NCBI GenBank assembly: GCA_965524675.1
Contig: CBERPN010000018.1
Span: 1 to 30,825 of the forward strand
Length of the DNA: 30,825 nt
DNA from: CALLQB01 sp036479275
GTDB taxonomy: Bacteria; Actinomycetota; Acidimicrobiia; Acidimicrobiales; SHLQ01
Direction of reading: 5' to 3'
How positions within the stretch are numbered: position 1 is the stretch's first letter; the number at the start of each line of letters is the position of its first letter. Position numbers and translations under genes: made by a program. Shown piece after piece: positions 25,401-30,825 of the stretch. The notes under the pieces are model-generated. The model searched no databases and was not told the DNA's origin. It saw only the letters and a list, made by a program, of their open reading frames with translations.

Positions 25401-26637
25401 GGCGCAGCGAAGCGGTACGACCAGTGCGCTTCGCACGCTTGTCGTCTCATCGGTTCGACAACTCGACGCGAATGGCCTGCATGTGTTCATCCTCGACTTC
25501 GGGCGCGGAGAACTCGACGATCTCGAGTCGCTCGACCACGTAGGTGCTGTGATCGGGTCGTCCGACACCGAGCGACAGCAGCGACTGTTACGGTCACTCG
25601 CCAAAGAGGTTCGGCGCCGTAAGGCAGCCGGAGGACGGCAAGGCGACGACCCTTCGATTCTTCTTGTGCTCGATGGCCTCGATGCTTTTCGTCGAGAGTT
25701 CGAGGACGACTTTCGCAGTGTCGCCGACCTCGAAACCGTCTACCTCGATGGTGTGGCGGTCGGAGTCCACACCGCGACGTCGGCATCATCTCCAACCATG
25801 TTGCGCAATTTGGCAACCGCAACAAGATTTCATCTCTACCTTCGGCTGAGCGAGGCTGCTGATTTGCGTGAGATCGGTGTCTCGGGCGCCATCGATCCTG
25901 ATCCGGTACCTGGTCGGGGACACGTTGGGCCTACCGGCCTGGTGGTTCAGGTAGCCAAGCCGGTAGCTGATGACCTCGATGAGGTTAGGAGCTGCCCAAG
26001 CGTCGATAACCCGCCCTGGTCGGTTGGAACCCTGTCCAGCGAAATCGCGGTCGCCGAGATGGCATCATCGGTGGTGGTTGACGAGTCGCGCCTCTTCGTG
26101 CCGCTCGGCCGGAGCGAATCTGACCTACGGGCCGTCGGCTTTGACCTGGGGGCGGGTGATCACGCGCTCATCGCCGGCCCGGGGCGCTCGGGCTGTACCG
26201 CTACGTTGCTAACCGTGGCGACCCTGCTGCAAGGTCGGATAAAGCTGCGTTGGCTCGGTGCCGCTGCGCCCGTCGACTGGATCGACACGACATCGATCGA
26301 TCAGGTGAGCGGCCTTTCCGACCGGTCGGTTCTCTTTATCGACAACGTCGAGACTGTTGAGGACGACGGCTCGCTCTTGCGCCTTCTAGAACAGCGCGAC
26401 GGTCGTGTCCATATCATCGCGGCAGGTCGAATCGATCGGCTTCGAGCCGCTTATGGACACTGGACCATCGAGTTTCGACAGGTTGGCCGAGGAGTATTGC
26501 TTCGCCCCGATGTGCTCGACGGCGACGTATTAGGGGTAGATGTGCCCGGGAGGCTGCAGCCGATGATCAACCCCGGAAGGGGTTTGTTGATAGCAGAAGG
26601 TCGAGCCGAATGCCTGCAGGTTGCGATCTCTCGGTAA
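22495..26637 (+). CDS. FHA-domain EssC/EccC-type type VII secretion ATPase
   Basis: A 1380-residue FtsK/SpoIIIE-type motor for WXG100 export at the membrane. Order: a ~70-residue ubiquitin-like start; an FHA domain (about 90-170, with G-R-H, S-R-R-H-A-R and G-S-T-N-G-T-W) that would bind phosphothreonine; two membrane helices (about 230-268); a helical linker; then three ATPase modules. Module 1 has G-T-T-G-S-G-K-S (Lys645, Ser646), L-I-D-Y-K-G-G, V-V-I-D-E-F-A and A-T-Q-R-P. Module 2 reads G-A-Q-R-S-G-T-T (969-976) and module 3 G-P-G-R-S-G-C-T (1228-1235); both lack the Walker A lysine. Start: ATG 22495 with GGAAG seven bases upstream; the open frame to 22261 overlaps the WXG100 gene and is not used. 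One FHA domain resembles Firmicutes EssC (which has two) more than mycobacterial EccC. Confidence 0.92.
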   Translation: MRLLIEGLEDCSDCRVVDVPLLDNTQTIAELAESLGLSGPGLTIDGQFVEPDRPALQAGLRNGSSIRAGRANLRNNQSVVGTLDVVSGLIAGSRYPLRPGRHLVGRHQACDFVLSSPTVSRRHARLEVADDQTIQVADVGSTNGTWAVDKSLSSQTEIEWGSAIRLGSITVKARGGRSDAPHHLASERVWGGACEQMVFNRRPRAQLPQEAQAVELPTRAIPDTRPQRFSWSMILVPVVLGGLMALILDPRFALFMMLSPLMTITNWWENKHRLRLEKRRIERRFEKALEGFAAGLSDHVTAEQERRRSRHVDLAELHRRAAAPSVQLWERRAIHGDFLELSIGRGSLAWSPPTVDGDPPEVEVAELLAGSARLEDVPIDVSLLPGSVLGFSGNHSVSCSVARALLLQAAVHHGPADVEIAVMCAPDRAGEWEWLSMLPHTIDRRSGGEQRLMAPGREAATLLADRLLVRDEAETHTTLIVVDGDQLLSGRDAPGRRVALAGGAISVLVVADELDWLPATTSQVVETHGEEGLGALFDPKGGHRVCDVCLDGVAIRTAWDLARAMAALDDPEMRRAGVGIPQRVELLQLLGGDVSPGGIGRRWDSTVGTTNIVAPIGVDSHGVVSIDLVADGPHALIGGTTGSGKSELLRSLVASMAASADAEHLSFVLIDYKGGSAFDHCADLPHTVGVVTDLDPHLSERALRCLDAELEYRERLLRRHGVDSIVAYRAKQVESSVAELEPLSRLIVVIDEFATMAAELPEFVDALVGIAQRGRSLGVHLILATQRPSGSISDNIRTNTNLRIALRVLDRGDSSDVIGSDEAASIGRDTPGRAALRLGPNQIVNFQSALSTGRSGDGDGLIVSQVRFGRVGSADPSDAEGPTDLERMVTAIASAHKNRKISDPRCPWPEPLAAQVSLTDAFEVGVDSVEQATGSTLGQVVIGVVDDPDQQCHAQCVWDPNTGNALIAGAQRSGTTSALRTLVVSSVRQLDANGLHVFILDFGRGELDDLESLDHVGAVIGSSDTERQQRLLRSLAKEVRRRKAAGGRQGDDPSILLVLDGLDAFRREFEDDFRSVADLETVYLDGVAVGVHTATSASSPTMLRNLATATRFHLYLRLSEAADLREIGVSGAIDPDPVPGRGHVGPTGLVVQVAKPVADDLDEVRSCPSVDNPPWSVGTLSSEIAVAEMASSVVVDESRLFVPLGRSESDLRAVGFDLGAGDHALIAGPGRSGCTATLLTVATLLQGRIKLRWLGAAAPVDWIDTTSIDQVSGLSDRSVLFIDNVETVEDDGSLLRLLEQRDGRVHIIAAGRIDRLRAAYGHWTIEFRQVGRGVLLRPDVLDGDVLGVDVPGRLQPMINPGRGLLIAEGRAECLQVAISR

Positions 26638-26648
26638 CGACCAGACTC

Positions 26649-27539
26649 CTAGTCGTCAGGGTTTCGTTCTCGAAGAAAGGCTTCGACCTCGGCCGCTAGG
26701 TCAACCCCGGTCAGGTCGAGGTTTCCGGATTCGTCGAAGTTCGATTCGAGTTCGCTCACATAGGCCAGCACCTCGGGGTCGCCTACCACCGCTGAGTCGA
26801 CCATCTCTTGCCAGCTTGTAACGAGTTCGTCCAAACCATCGGACTCGGTCGGCACTCCGGTAACGCTCTCGAGCCGTCGAAGTAGCGATTGGGTCGCCTT
26901 GGGGCTTGGCTCGCCCATTACGTAATGAGGAACAGAAACCCGCAGTGAAATCACCGGCAGCCCCGATGCGTCCAAGGCATCGTGAATCACACCCATCACT
27001 CCGCTCGGGCCTTCGTAGCTCGGACGTCCAAGGCCGAGCCTCAGCGCAAGTTCGGCATCGGTGGCGCTGCCGACCACTTCGATCGGGCGGGTGTGGGGAA
27101 CCATGCCAGGGGCTGCACCAAGGGTTACGAACAACTCGGCACCGGTGGCTTTGCCGATCTCGACGATCTGTTCGGCGAAAGTTCGCCAGCGCAGATGAGG
27201 TTCGACGCCCTCGATTGTCAGGATGTCGCGATCGTCTCCTGACCGCAATGCGTAGCAGCGGGTATCGGGCCAGTCGATGATTCGTTTGCCGTCCTCGATG
27301 CGAACGTTTGGGCGTTGCTGTTGGAAGTCGAAGAAGCTCTCGGGATCGATGACACACAACTCGGTAGGGTCGTGCTGCTCATGTAACCAATCAATCGCCG
27401 ATGTGGCCGCGCCGCCAGCGTTGAAATAGCCCGAAAAGGCAGCCACAATTATGGGACGTCGAATCGAGTCACTGCTTCCGGCGGTCCACTGAAGTTCCCT
27501 CACACGGCGAGCATCGCACATTCTGACCGAGTCGCGCAC
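26649..27539 (-). CDS. PAC2 family protein
   Basis: A member of the PAC2 (proteasome assembly chaperone 2-like) family common in Actinobacteria, about 290 residues. The N-terminal core reads R-R-P-I-I-V-A-A-F-S-G-Y-F-N-A-G-G-A-A-T-S-A, followed by the family segments around D-P-E-S-F-F-D-F, the Arg-Pro-rich I-E-D-G-K-R-I-I-D-W-P, L-F-V-T-L-G-A and G-P-S-G-V-M-G-V-I-H. In eukaryotes the fold helps build proteasomes; the bacterial role is not established. The GTG at 27539 gives the longest reading; an ATG at 27521 or GTG at 27503 would also keep the domain, and no ribosome site decides. It converges on the secretion ATPase with 11 bases between stops. Confidence 0.9.
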   Translation of the reverse strand: MRDSVRMCDARRVRELQWTAGSSDSIRRPIIVAAFSGYFNAGGAATSAIDWLHEQHDPTELCVIDPESFFDFQQQRPNVRIEDGKRIIDWPDTRCYALRSGDDRDILTIEGVEPHLRWRTFAEQIVEIGKATGAELFVTLGAAPGMVPHTRPIEVVGSATDAELALRLGLGRPSYEGPSGVMGVIHDALDASGLPVISLRVSVPHYVMGEPSPKATQSLLRRLESVTGVPTESDGLDELVTSWQEMVDSAVVGDPEVLAYVSELESNFDESGNLDLTGVDLAAEVEAFLRERNPDD

Positions 27540-27616
27540 GGTTACGAGCGACTTTCCAGCCCGGATGATCTTTCTGAATCTCGGCAGCGAGGGCTTCGAG
27601 TCGGTAGCCTTGCGCT

Positions 27617-28078
27617 ATGGGAAAGAAAAAGGATCCGATTCAGCGTGCAGAAGAAGTAGGGCAACAGATCTTCGAAGTTGTTTCGAGCGGCCTCGCCGAC
27701 ATCGTTAGTCGACTCCAAGAGCTCACTTCTACTATCGACCAGAAGGTTGACGAGCAGTTCCGCACCTTCACCGGCGAACCGCCACCAAAGTCAAATGCCA
27801 CTTCAGCAAAGAGCGACAAGGCTGACAAGGCTGACAAGGCTGACAAGGCCAAGGGGGCGAAGAAGTCTGGCTCAGACGCTAAGACAAAGGCCACCAAAGC
27901 AAAGAAGAAGCCAGCAAAGACTAAGGCCGCGAGTGGTTCAAAGTCGACTAAGCCTGCCAAGCCCACGGGCCCAACGCGCGACGAGCTGTACCAACAGGCG
28001 CAAGATCTCGACATTTCGGGCCGCTCGAAAATGAGCAAAGGCCAGTTGGCAGCTGCTGTCAAAAAGGCTAAGAAATAG
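27617..28078 (+). CDS. Lysine-rich histone-H1-like protein with a SAP/Rho-N-like tail
   Basis: A 153-residue basic protein. Residues 1-60 form a helical, probably coiled-coil segment (E-E-V-G-Q-Q-I-F-E-V-V). Residues 65-115 are a low-complexity Lys/Ala/Ser/Thr region with D-K-A repeats, like the tails of bacterial histone-H1-like proteins. The final ~35 residues, T-R-D-E-L-Y-x-x-A-Q-D-L-D-I-S-G-R-S-K-M-S-K, match the helix-turn pattern of SAP or Rho N-terminal domains (D/E-L...A...L-x-I-x-G-R-S-x-M-x-K), which bind nucleic acid. It is a likely nucleoid-associated protein (inference). The ATG at 27617 lies in a 77-base divergent gap with the PAC2 gene; no strong ribosome site is visible. Confidence 0.82.
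   Translation: MGKKKDPIQRAEEVGQQIFEVVSSGLADIVSRLQELTSTIDQKVDEQFRTFTGEPPPKSNATSAKSDKADKADKADKAKGAKKSGSDAKTKATKAKKKPAKTKAASGSKSTKPAKPTGPTRDELYQQAQDLDISGRSKMSKGQLAAAVKKAKK
27815..27850 (+). repeat. Four 9-base tandem repeats (GACAAGGCT/C)
   Basis: GACAAGGCT occurs three times in a row and a fourth copy ends in C. It encodes D-K-A four times within the lysine-rich tail. Identical copies make the length likely to vary between strains by slippage. Confidence 0.9.
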
Positions 28079-28090
28079 TTCGACGAACCA

Positions 28091-28648
28091 TTGTTAGCTC
28101 GAATTGCGTTCATCGCGCTGCTGGTCGGAAAGGTATTTTGGCCAAGCCCATCGGGAGCACAGCCAACAACTACCCTCGAACCTTCCCAAGACTGCCCGTC
28201 GGTAGGAGAACTCGTTAGCGAGGCGAACGCGATAATTGTTGGTGAGGTGATCGAGGTTCGCCGCGGCGAAGGGTCGGATCGCGCCGAGCCGAGCGATGTC
28301 GTCGTGCTGCGTGTGGTCGAGATTGGTAAGGGCGGCGCACAGAACCCATTGGCCGTTTACTACCCGGCAAGCGAAACCCTGCCCGAACTTGAGGCGGGCG
28401 CAGAGCTCAACGTGATCGTCAACTACGACTCCGACGGCCGAGCGACCTCTACCTTGGCGTGTGCTCGCACGACCGGCGCCGACGGTAGCCCCTTGACCGG
28501 TCCTGGTGGTGAGCTTGGAGCTATTGGTGAAAGCGCTGGCGACACGGCCCAAGAAGCCCTGCGAGCGGCAGCTTTGCTCGGGGTTGGGGTCATCGGCGCG
28601 ACTGTTCTATGGCGCCTGTTTCGCGAGTTCCGGCCAGCTATGGGCTGA
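28091..28648 (+). CDS. Secreted protein anchored by a C-terminal membrane helix
   Basis: A 185-residue protein with a cleavable signal peptide (hydrophobic residues 4-16, likely cleavage after S-G-A-Q) and a C-terminal membrane helix (about 155-175) with basic residues after it, so the middle domain is displayed outside. That domain has two cysteines (in D-C-P-S-V-G-E-L and L-A-C-A-R-T) and the strand pattern A-N-A-I-I-V-G-E-V-I-E-V, then V-V-L-R-V-V-E-I-G-K-G-G. This resembles small secreted OB/NTR-type domains (inference, weak). The start is a TTG at 28091, 12 bases after the H1-like stop. The start is uncertain, as there is no good ribosome site, but the signal peptide begins immediately after it. 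Confidence 0.72.
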   Translation: MLARIAFIALLVGKVFWPSPSGAQPTTTLEPSQDCPSVGELVSEANAIIVGEVIEVRRGEGSDRAEPSDVVVLRVVEIGKGGAQNPLAVYYPASETLPELEAGAELNVIVNYDSDGRATSTLACARTTGADGSPLTGPGGELGAIGESAGDTAQEALRAAALLGVGVIGATVLWRLFREFRPAMG

Positions 28649-28707
28649 TAGGGCGCGACTTATTGCCATCGCGAGGCGTCCATACTCATAGAGCGGGAGG
28701 TTCTGAA

Positions 28708-29511
28708 ATGAAACTGAGTTCTATCGCAACATCGTTTCTAACGATCCTGACCGTTGCGCTTATCGCCGTGGCCGTGCTTTGGTCATTCGGGGTCATCAGT
28801 ATCAACTGGCCTTGGCAAGGCATCGATCTCGATGTTGCGTCGTCGAAAACTGTCGTGGCGCCCGAGGCGCCAGCACGAATCTACAGGGTTGAGCCGTTGG
28901 CTCTCGACTGCCGGGCACGCATCTCGGCGATTGTTCCTGTCGAAGGCAAGAAGGAACATAAGCTCGCTGGCCGGGTTTACCGAACCGACACCGTCACGAT
29001 GGATGCCTACGGCGATGTCGATACTTGTGTCAACGCAGCTCTTGTTGAGATCGAAGAGCGCGACGACGGAACTACCAAGGTCACGATCCCGGCCGCAGCG
29101 ATCGAGTTTGTTCGGCCGCGTGTCGACGCCGTGGCCACTCGCGACAGCGTCAACTTTGACAAGGGTCTAGTGGGCAAGATCACCGATGCCTTTCCTTGGG
29201 TTAGCGACAATGAGGGCCTGACTCCAGCCGCCTATGCTTTTGCGCAGACCGTGGTCGGCGGCAGCGAGTGCATGAGTCAGGCCTACACGATCACCGAGCA
29301 GGTTCTGCTCGAGGCATACGCCGAGCACGCTCGGGTGAATGGCGGTAATCCGGATCGGGTCGAAGTCGAGATAGTTGGTACCCCCAACTTCGACCAGAAT
29401 CCGCCCCTCACCGATCTCGATGGCGCAGAGTTCGAAGTTCGCAATGGCGATATTACTTGCGAAGTAGTAGCTGGCGCCGCCGATCAAGCGGGAATCGTCG
29501 TAGCTCAATAA
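28708..29511 (+). CDS. Membrane-anchored DUF4230-like protein
   Basis: A 267-residue protein with one N-terminal membrane helix (about 10-32) and an extracytoplasmic domain. The pattern of that domain recalls DUF4230: a G/D-V-D-T-C-V strand, V-T-I-P-A-A-A-I then D-S-V-N-F-D-K-G, and a long helix pair with L-T-P-A-A-Y-A-F-A-Q and Q-V-L-L-E-A-Y-A-E-H-A. The family assignment is from pattern memory and moderate only. The function is unknown. The ATG at 28708 is well supported by GGGAGG at 28695-28700; the longer open frame from 28609 overlaps the previous gene and lacks a site. It is 59 bases after the secreted-protein gene and is followed by a hairpin and palindrome. Confidence 0.8.
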   Translation: MKLSSIATSFLTILTVALIAVAVLWSFGVISINWPWQGIDLDVASSKTVVAPEAPARIYRVEPLALDCRARISAIVPVEGKKEHKLAGRVYRTDTVTMDAYGDVDTCVNAALVEIEERDDGTTKVTIPAAAIEFVRPRVDAVATRDSVNFDKGLVGKITDAFPWVSDNEGLTPAAYAFAQTVVGGSECMSQAYTITEQVLLEAYAEHARVNGGNPDRVEVEIVGTPNFDQNPPLTDLDGAEFEVRNGDITCEVVAGAADQAGIVVAQ

Positions 29512-29523
29512 TCCCCAACGGGG

Positions 29524-29557
29524 CGGGCTTGGGGCCCCTATCGGGGCCACTAGCCCG
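29524..29557 (+). terminator. GC-rich hairpin after the DUF4230-like gene
   Basis: CGGGCT (29524-29529) pairs with AGCCCG (29552-29557), and inside it GGCCCC (29533-29538) pairs with GGGGCC (29543-29548) around the loop TATC. A 3x3 internal loop separates the stems. No U-run follows. It starts 13 bases after the stop codon, where a terminator is expected. Confidence 0.5.
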
Positions 29558-29573
29558 ACCAGAACGTTCTGGT
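29558..29573. promoter_or_regulatory. 16-base perfect palindrome ACCAGAACGTTCTGGT
   Basis: A gapless inverted repeat directly after the hairpin and 95 bases before the DUF1800 start. It could be a dimeric regulator site or a second small hairpin. The regulator is unknown. Confidence 0.4.
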
Positions 29574-29667
29574 TGCGGTTCGGTCCGCCCTCTCCACGCT
29601 CAAGTTCGGCAGCGAATCTGTCGAAGGAGGAGCGAATGCCCTTGGCGGGTGGAGAAGGACCGAGAAC

Positions 29668-30792
29668 ATGCCAGCATCAGAGATCCTGTCGTACGACGAC
29701 GCGGCCCACCTACTGCGGCGCGCTGGATTCGGCGGACGGCGCAAAGACGTTCGCGCTCTCAAGGGTCTTTCTCGTGCCGACGCGGTAGACAGCCTTCTCG
29801 ATTTTGAGGGTGATCCTGTCCCTCGGCCGCCGGATCGCTCAGACGAGAGCGAGTGGCAGCAGAACCTAAAGGCAATGGAGTGGTGGATGACCGAGATGGC
29901 CACCACCGAGCATCCGCTGCGCGAGAAACTCACGTTGTTCTGGCACGGTCACTTTGCAACTTCCTGGGAGAAGGTTGATGACCAGGAACTGATGAACGAT
30001 CAACTCGATCTGTTGCGAAGAAAGGGCCTTGGAGACTTCGCAGAGTTGTGCACCGACGTCTCGCTCGGTCCAGCGATGATCATCTACCTCGACAACGAGA
30101 CCAATGTTGTTGGCGCAGAGCAGGAGAACTTCGCGCGGGAGCTTATGGAGCTGCACACGATCGGAGTCGGAAACTTCAGCGAAGCTGACGTGGTCTCCAT
30201 GGCCAAGGCGTGGACTGGTCACAACACTGTTGGTTGGGTTAAGCGCGGTGGCGAATGGATTTATGACTCGGACTACATCTTTCGAAGGTCCGAGCACGAT
30301 TCTTCGATCAAGAGCCTGTTTGGAATTTCCAAGAAGTGGAATGCGACTGGCACCATCCAAGAATTGGTACACGGATCGAAACAGCAGTTGTGCGCCGACT
30401 TTGTCGCTCGCAAGATGTGGAAGTTCTTTGCAACCGCCGAGCCGTCGCCGGCGGTAATGACTCGCTTAACAAGTGCCTTTATCAGCTCGGGCATGGTTAC
30501 CCGCTCGCTCGTTCGTTCGATCTTTCTCGAGGACGATTTCTGGGCCCCAGATGCCCGTTACGCCTTGCTTCGAAGCCCTGTCGAGTACGTCGTCGCCATC
30601 TTGCGAGTCACCAAGTGGGACGCCGATGAAGTCCCGGTTCGCTGGTACATCGAACCGATGGGTCAGGTGCTATTTAGCCCACCGAACGTCGCTGGCTGGG
30701 GAACCGACTCTTACTGGCTTTCGACCGCAACAGCATGGGCAAGATCGCGGTTCGCGTCCGAGTGGCAGTGCGACTACAAACTGATCATTTAG
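29668..30792 (+). CDS. DUF1800 family protein, C-terminus apparently truncated
   Basis: A 374-residue DUF1800 protein; these are exported or surface-linked proteins of unknown function, commonly paired with a DUF1501 gene. Clear family segments are A-A-H-L-L-R-R-A-G-F-G, P-L-R-E-K-L-T-L-F-W-H-G-H-F, N-F-A-R-E-L-M-E-L-H-T-I-G, A-K-A-W-T-G and G-Q-V-L-F-S-P-P-N-V-A-G-W. Members normally run to about 450 residues, with a further helical part after the P-P-N-V-A-G-W segment. Here the frame ends soon after A-R-S-R-F-A-S with an unrelated E-W-Q-C-D-Y-K-L-I-I tail and a TAG. No signal peptide is visible. The ATG at 29668 has GGAGAAGG nine bases upstream. The DUF1501 partner is not seen, and the window ends 33 bases later. 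Confidence 0.88.
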   Translation: MPASEILSYDDAAHLLRRAGFGGRRKDVRALKGLSRADAVDSLLDFEGDPVPRPPDRSDESEWQQNLKAMEWWMTEMATTEHPLREKLTLFWHGHFATSWEKVDDQELMNDQLDLLRRKGLGDFAELCTDVSLGPAMIIYLDNETNVVGAEQENFARELMELHTIGVGNFSEADVVSMAKAWTGHNTVGWVKRGGEWIYDSDYIFRRSEHDSSIKSLFGISKKWNATGTIQELVHGSKQQLCADFVARKMWKFFATAEPSPAVMTRLTSAFISSGMVTRSLVRSIFLEDDFWAPDARYALLRSPVEYVVAILRVTKWDADEVPVRWYIEPMGQVLFSPPNVAGWGTDSYWLSTATAWARSRFASEWQCDYKLII

Positions 30793-30825
30793 ACGTATTG
30801 TTTTTTCATTCGCCATTTTCTGACG
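30793..30825. other. AT-rich tail after the DUF1800 stop
   Basis: The last 33 bases are T-rich (a run of six T) and unlike the rest of the window. With the odd end of the DUF1800 frame they may mark a junction with other DNA or a sequence end artefact. Confidence 0.4.

Noticed and set aside
19654..26637. Standard ESX (T7SSa) locus
   Set aside because: No EccB, EccD, EccE, mycosin or adjacent EsxA/EsxB pair; only the ATPase and WXG100-type genes are shared.
27815..27850. CRISPR-like array
   Set aside because: The units are 9 bases, contiguous without spacers, and in frame within a coding region.
29558..29573. LexA-type SOS box
   Set aside because: GAAC and GTTC are adjacent here, whereas actinobacterial SOS boxes have four bases between the half-sites.

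Overview
The window looks like a chromosomal segment of a free-living actinobacterium, most likely from the class Acidimicrobiia or a close relative (inference). The reasons are fairly high GC by eye, GTG and TTG starts, Tat and lipoprotein export signals, a DUF3097 gene, an actinobacterial-type PAC2 gene, and an FHA-FtsK/EssC ATPase with WXG100 proteins. I see no rRNA, tRNA, CRISPR array, transposase or phage gene. Gene content is mostly housekeeping and signalling, densely packed, with small operons on both strands.

Layout. 1-3.2 kb: a TRAP transporter (small permease cut by the window edge, large permease, Tat-exported binding lipoprotein), closed by a strong nested hairpin. 3.3-5.5 kb: a small membrane protein and a membrane diguanylate cyclase with a decayed EAL domain. 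5.5-7.6 kb, minus strand: a pentapeptide-repeat membrane protein and a DUF3097 protein. 7.75-11.5 kb, plus strand: a PAS-rich protein whose GGDEF and EAL motifs are both damaged, then a HAD phosphatase. 11.5-17.7 kb, minus strand: an intact PAS/GAF-GGDEF-EAL protein, a secreted protein with two metallopeptidase domains, a CapA-like lipoprotein and a tiny Cys/His-rich protein with a HIT-like signature. 17.8-19.4 kb: tag (3-methyladenine DNA glycosylase I) and a monotopic phosphoglycosyl transferase. 19.65-26.6 kb: a compact type VII secretion-like operon. 26.6-30.8 kb: a PAC2 protein, a lysine-rich H1-like protein, two secreted or membrane proteins, and a DUF1800 protein whose C-terminus looks cut short.

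The most interesting part is the four-gene operon at 19.65-26.64 kb. It encodes a WXG100-like coiled-coil protein with W-E-S in place of W-x-G, a 674-residue protein I do not recognise, a canonical WXG100 protein, and an EssC/EccC-type ATPase with an N-terminal FHA domain. Only the first of its three ATPase modules keeps a complete Walker A. No EccB, EccD, EccE, mycosin, EsaA, EssA or EssB homologue is present. It could be a minimal or divergent type VII export module with a large dedicated substrate or partner.

A second theme is cyclic-di-GMP. Three GGDEF/EAL proteins lie within 14 kb and appear to represent three states: synthase only, neither activity (possible receptor), and both activities. 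The genes around them include surface and envelope functions (CapA-like protein, sugar transferase, secreted protease), but a functional link is inference from proximity.
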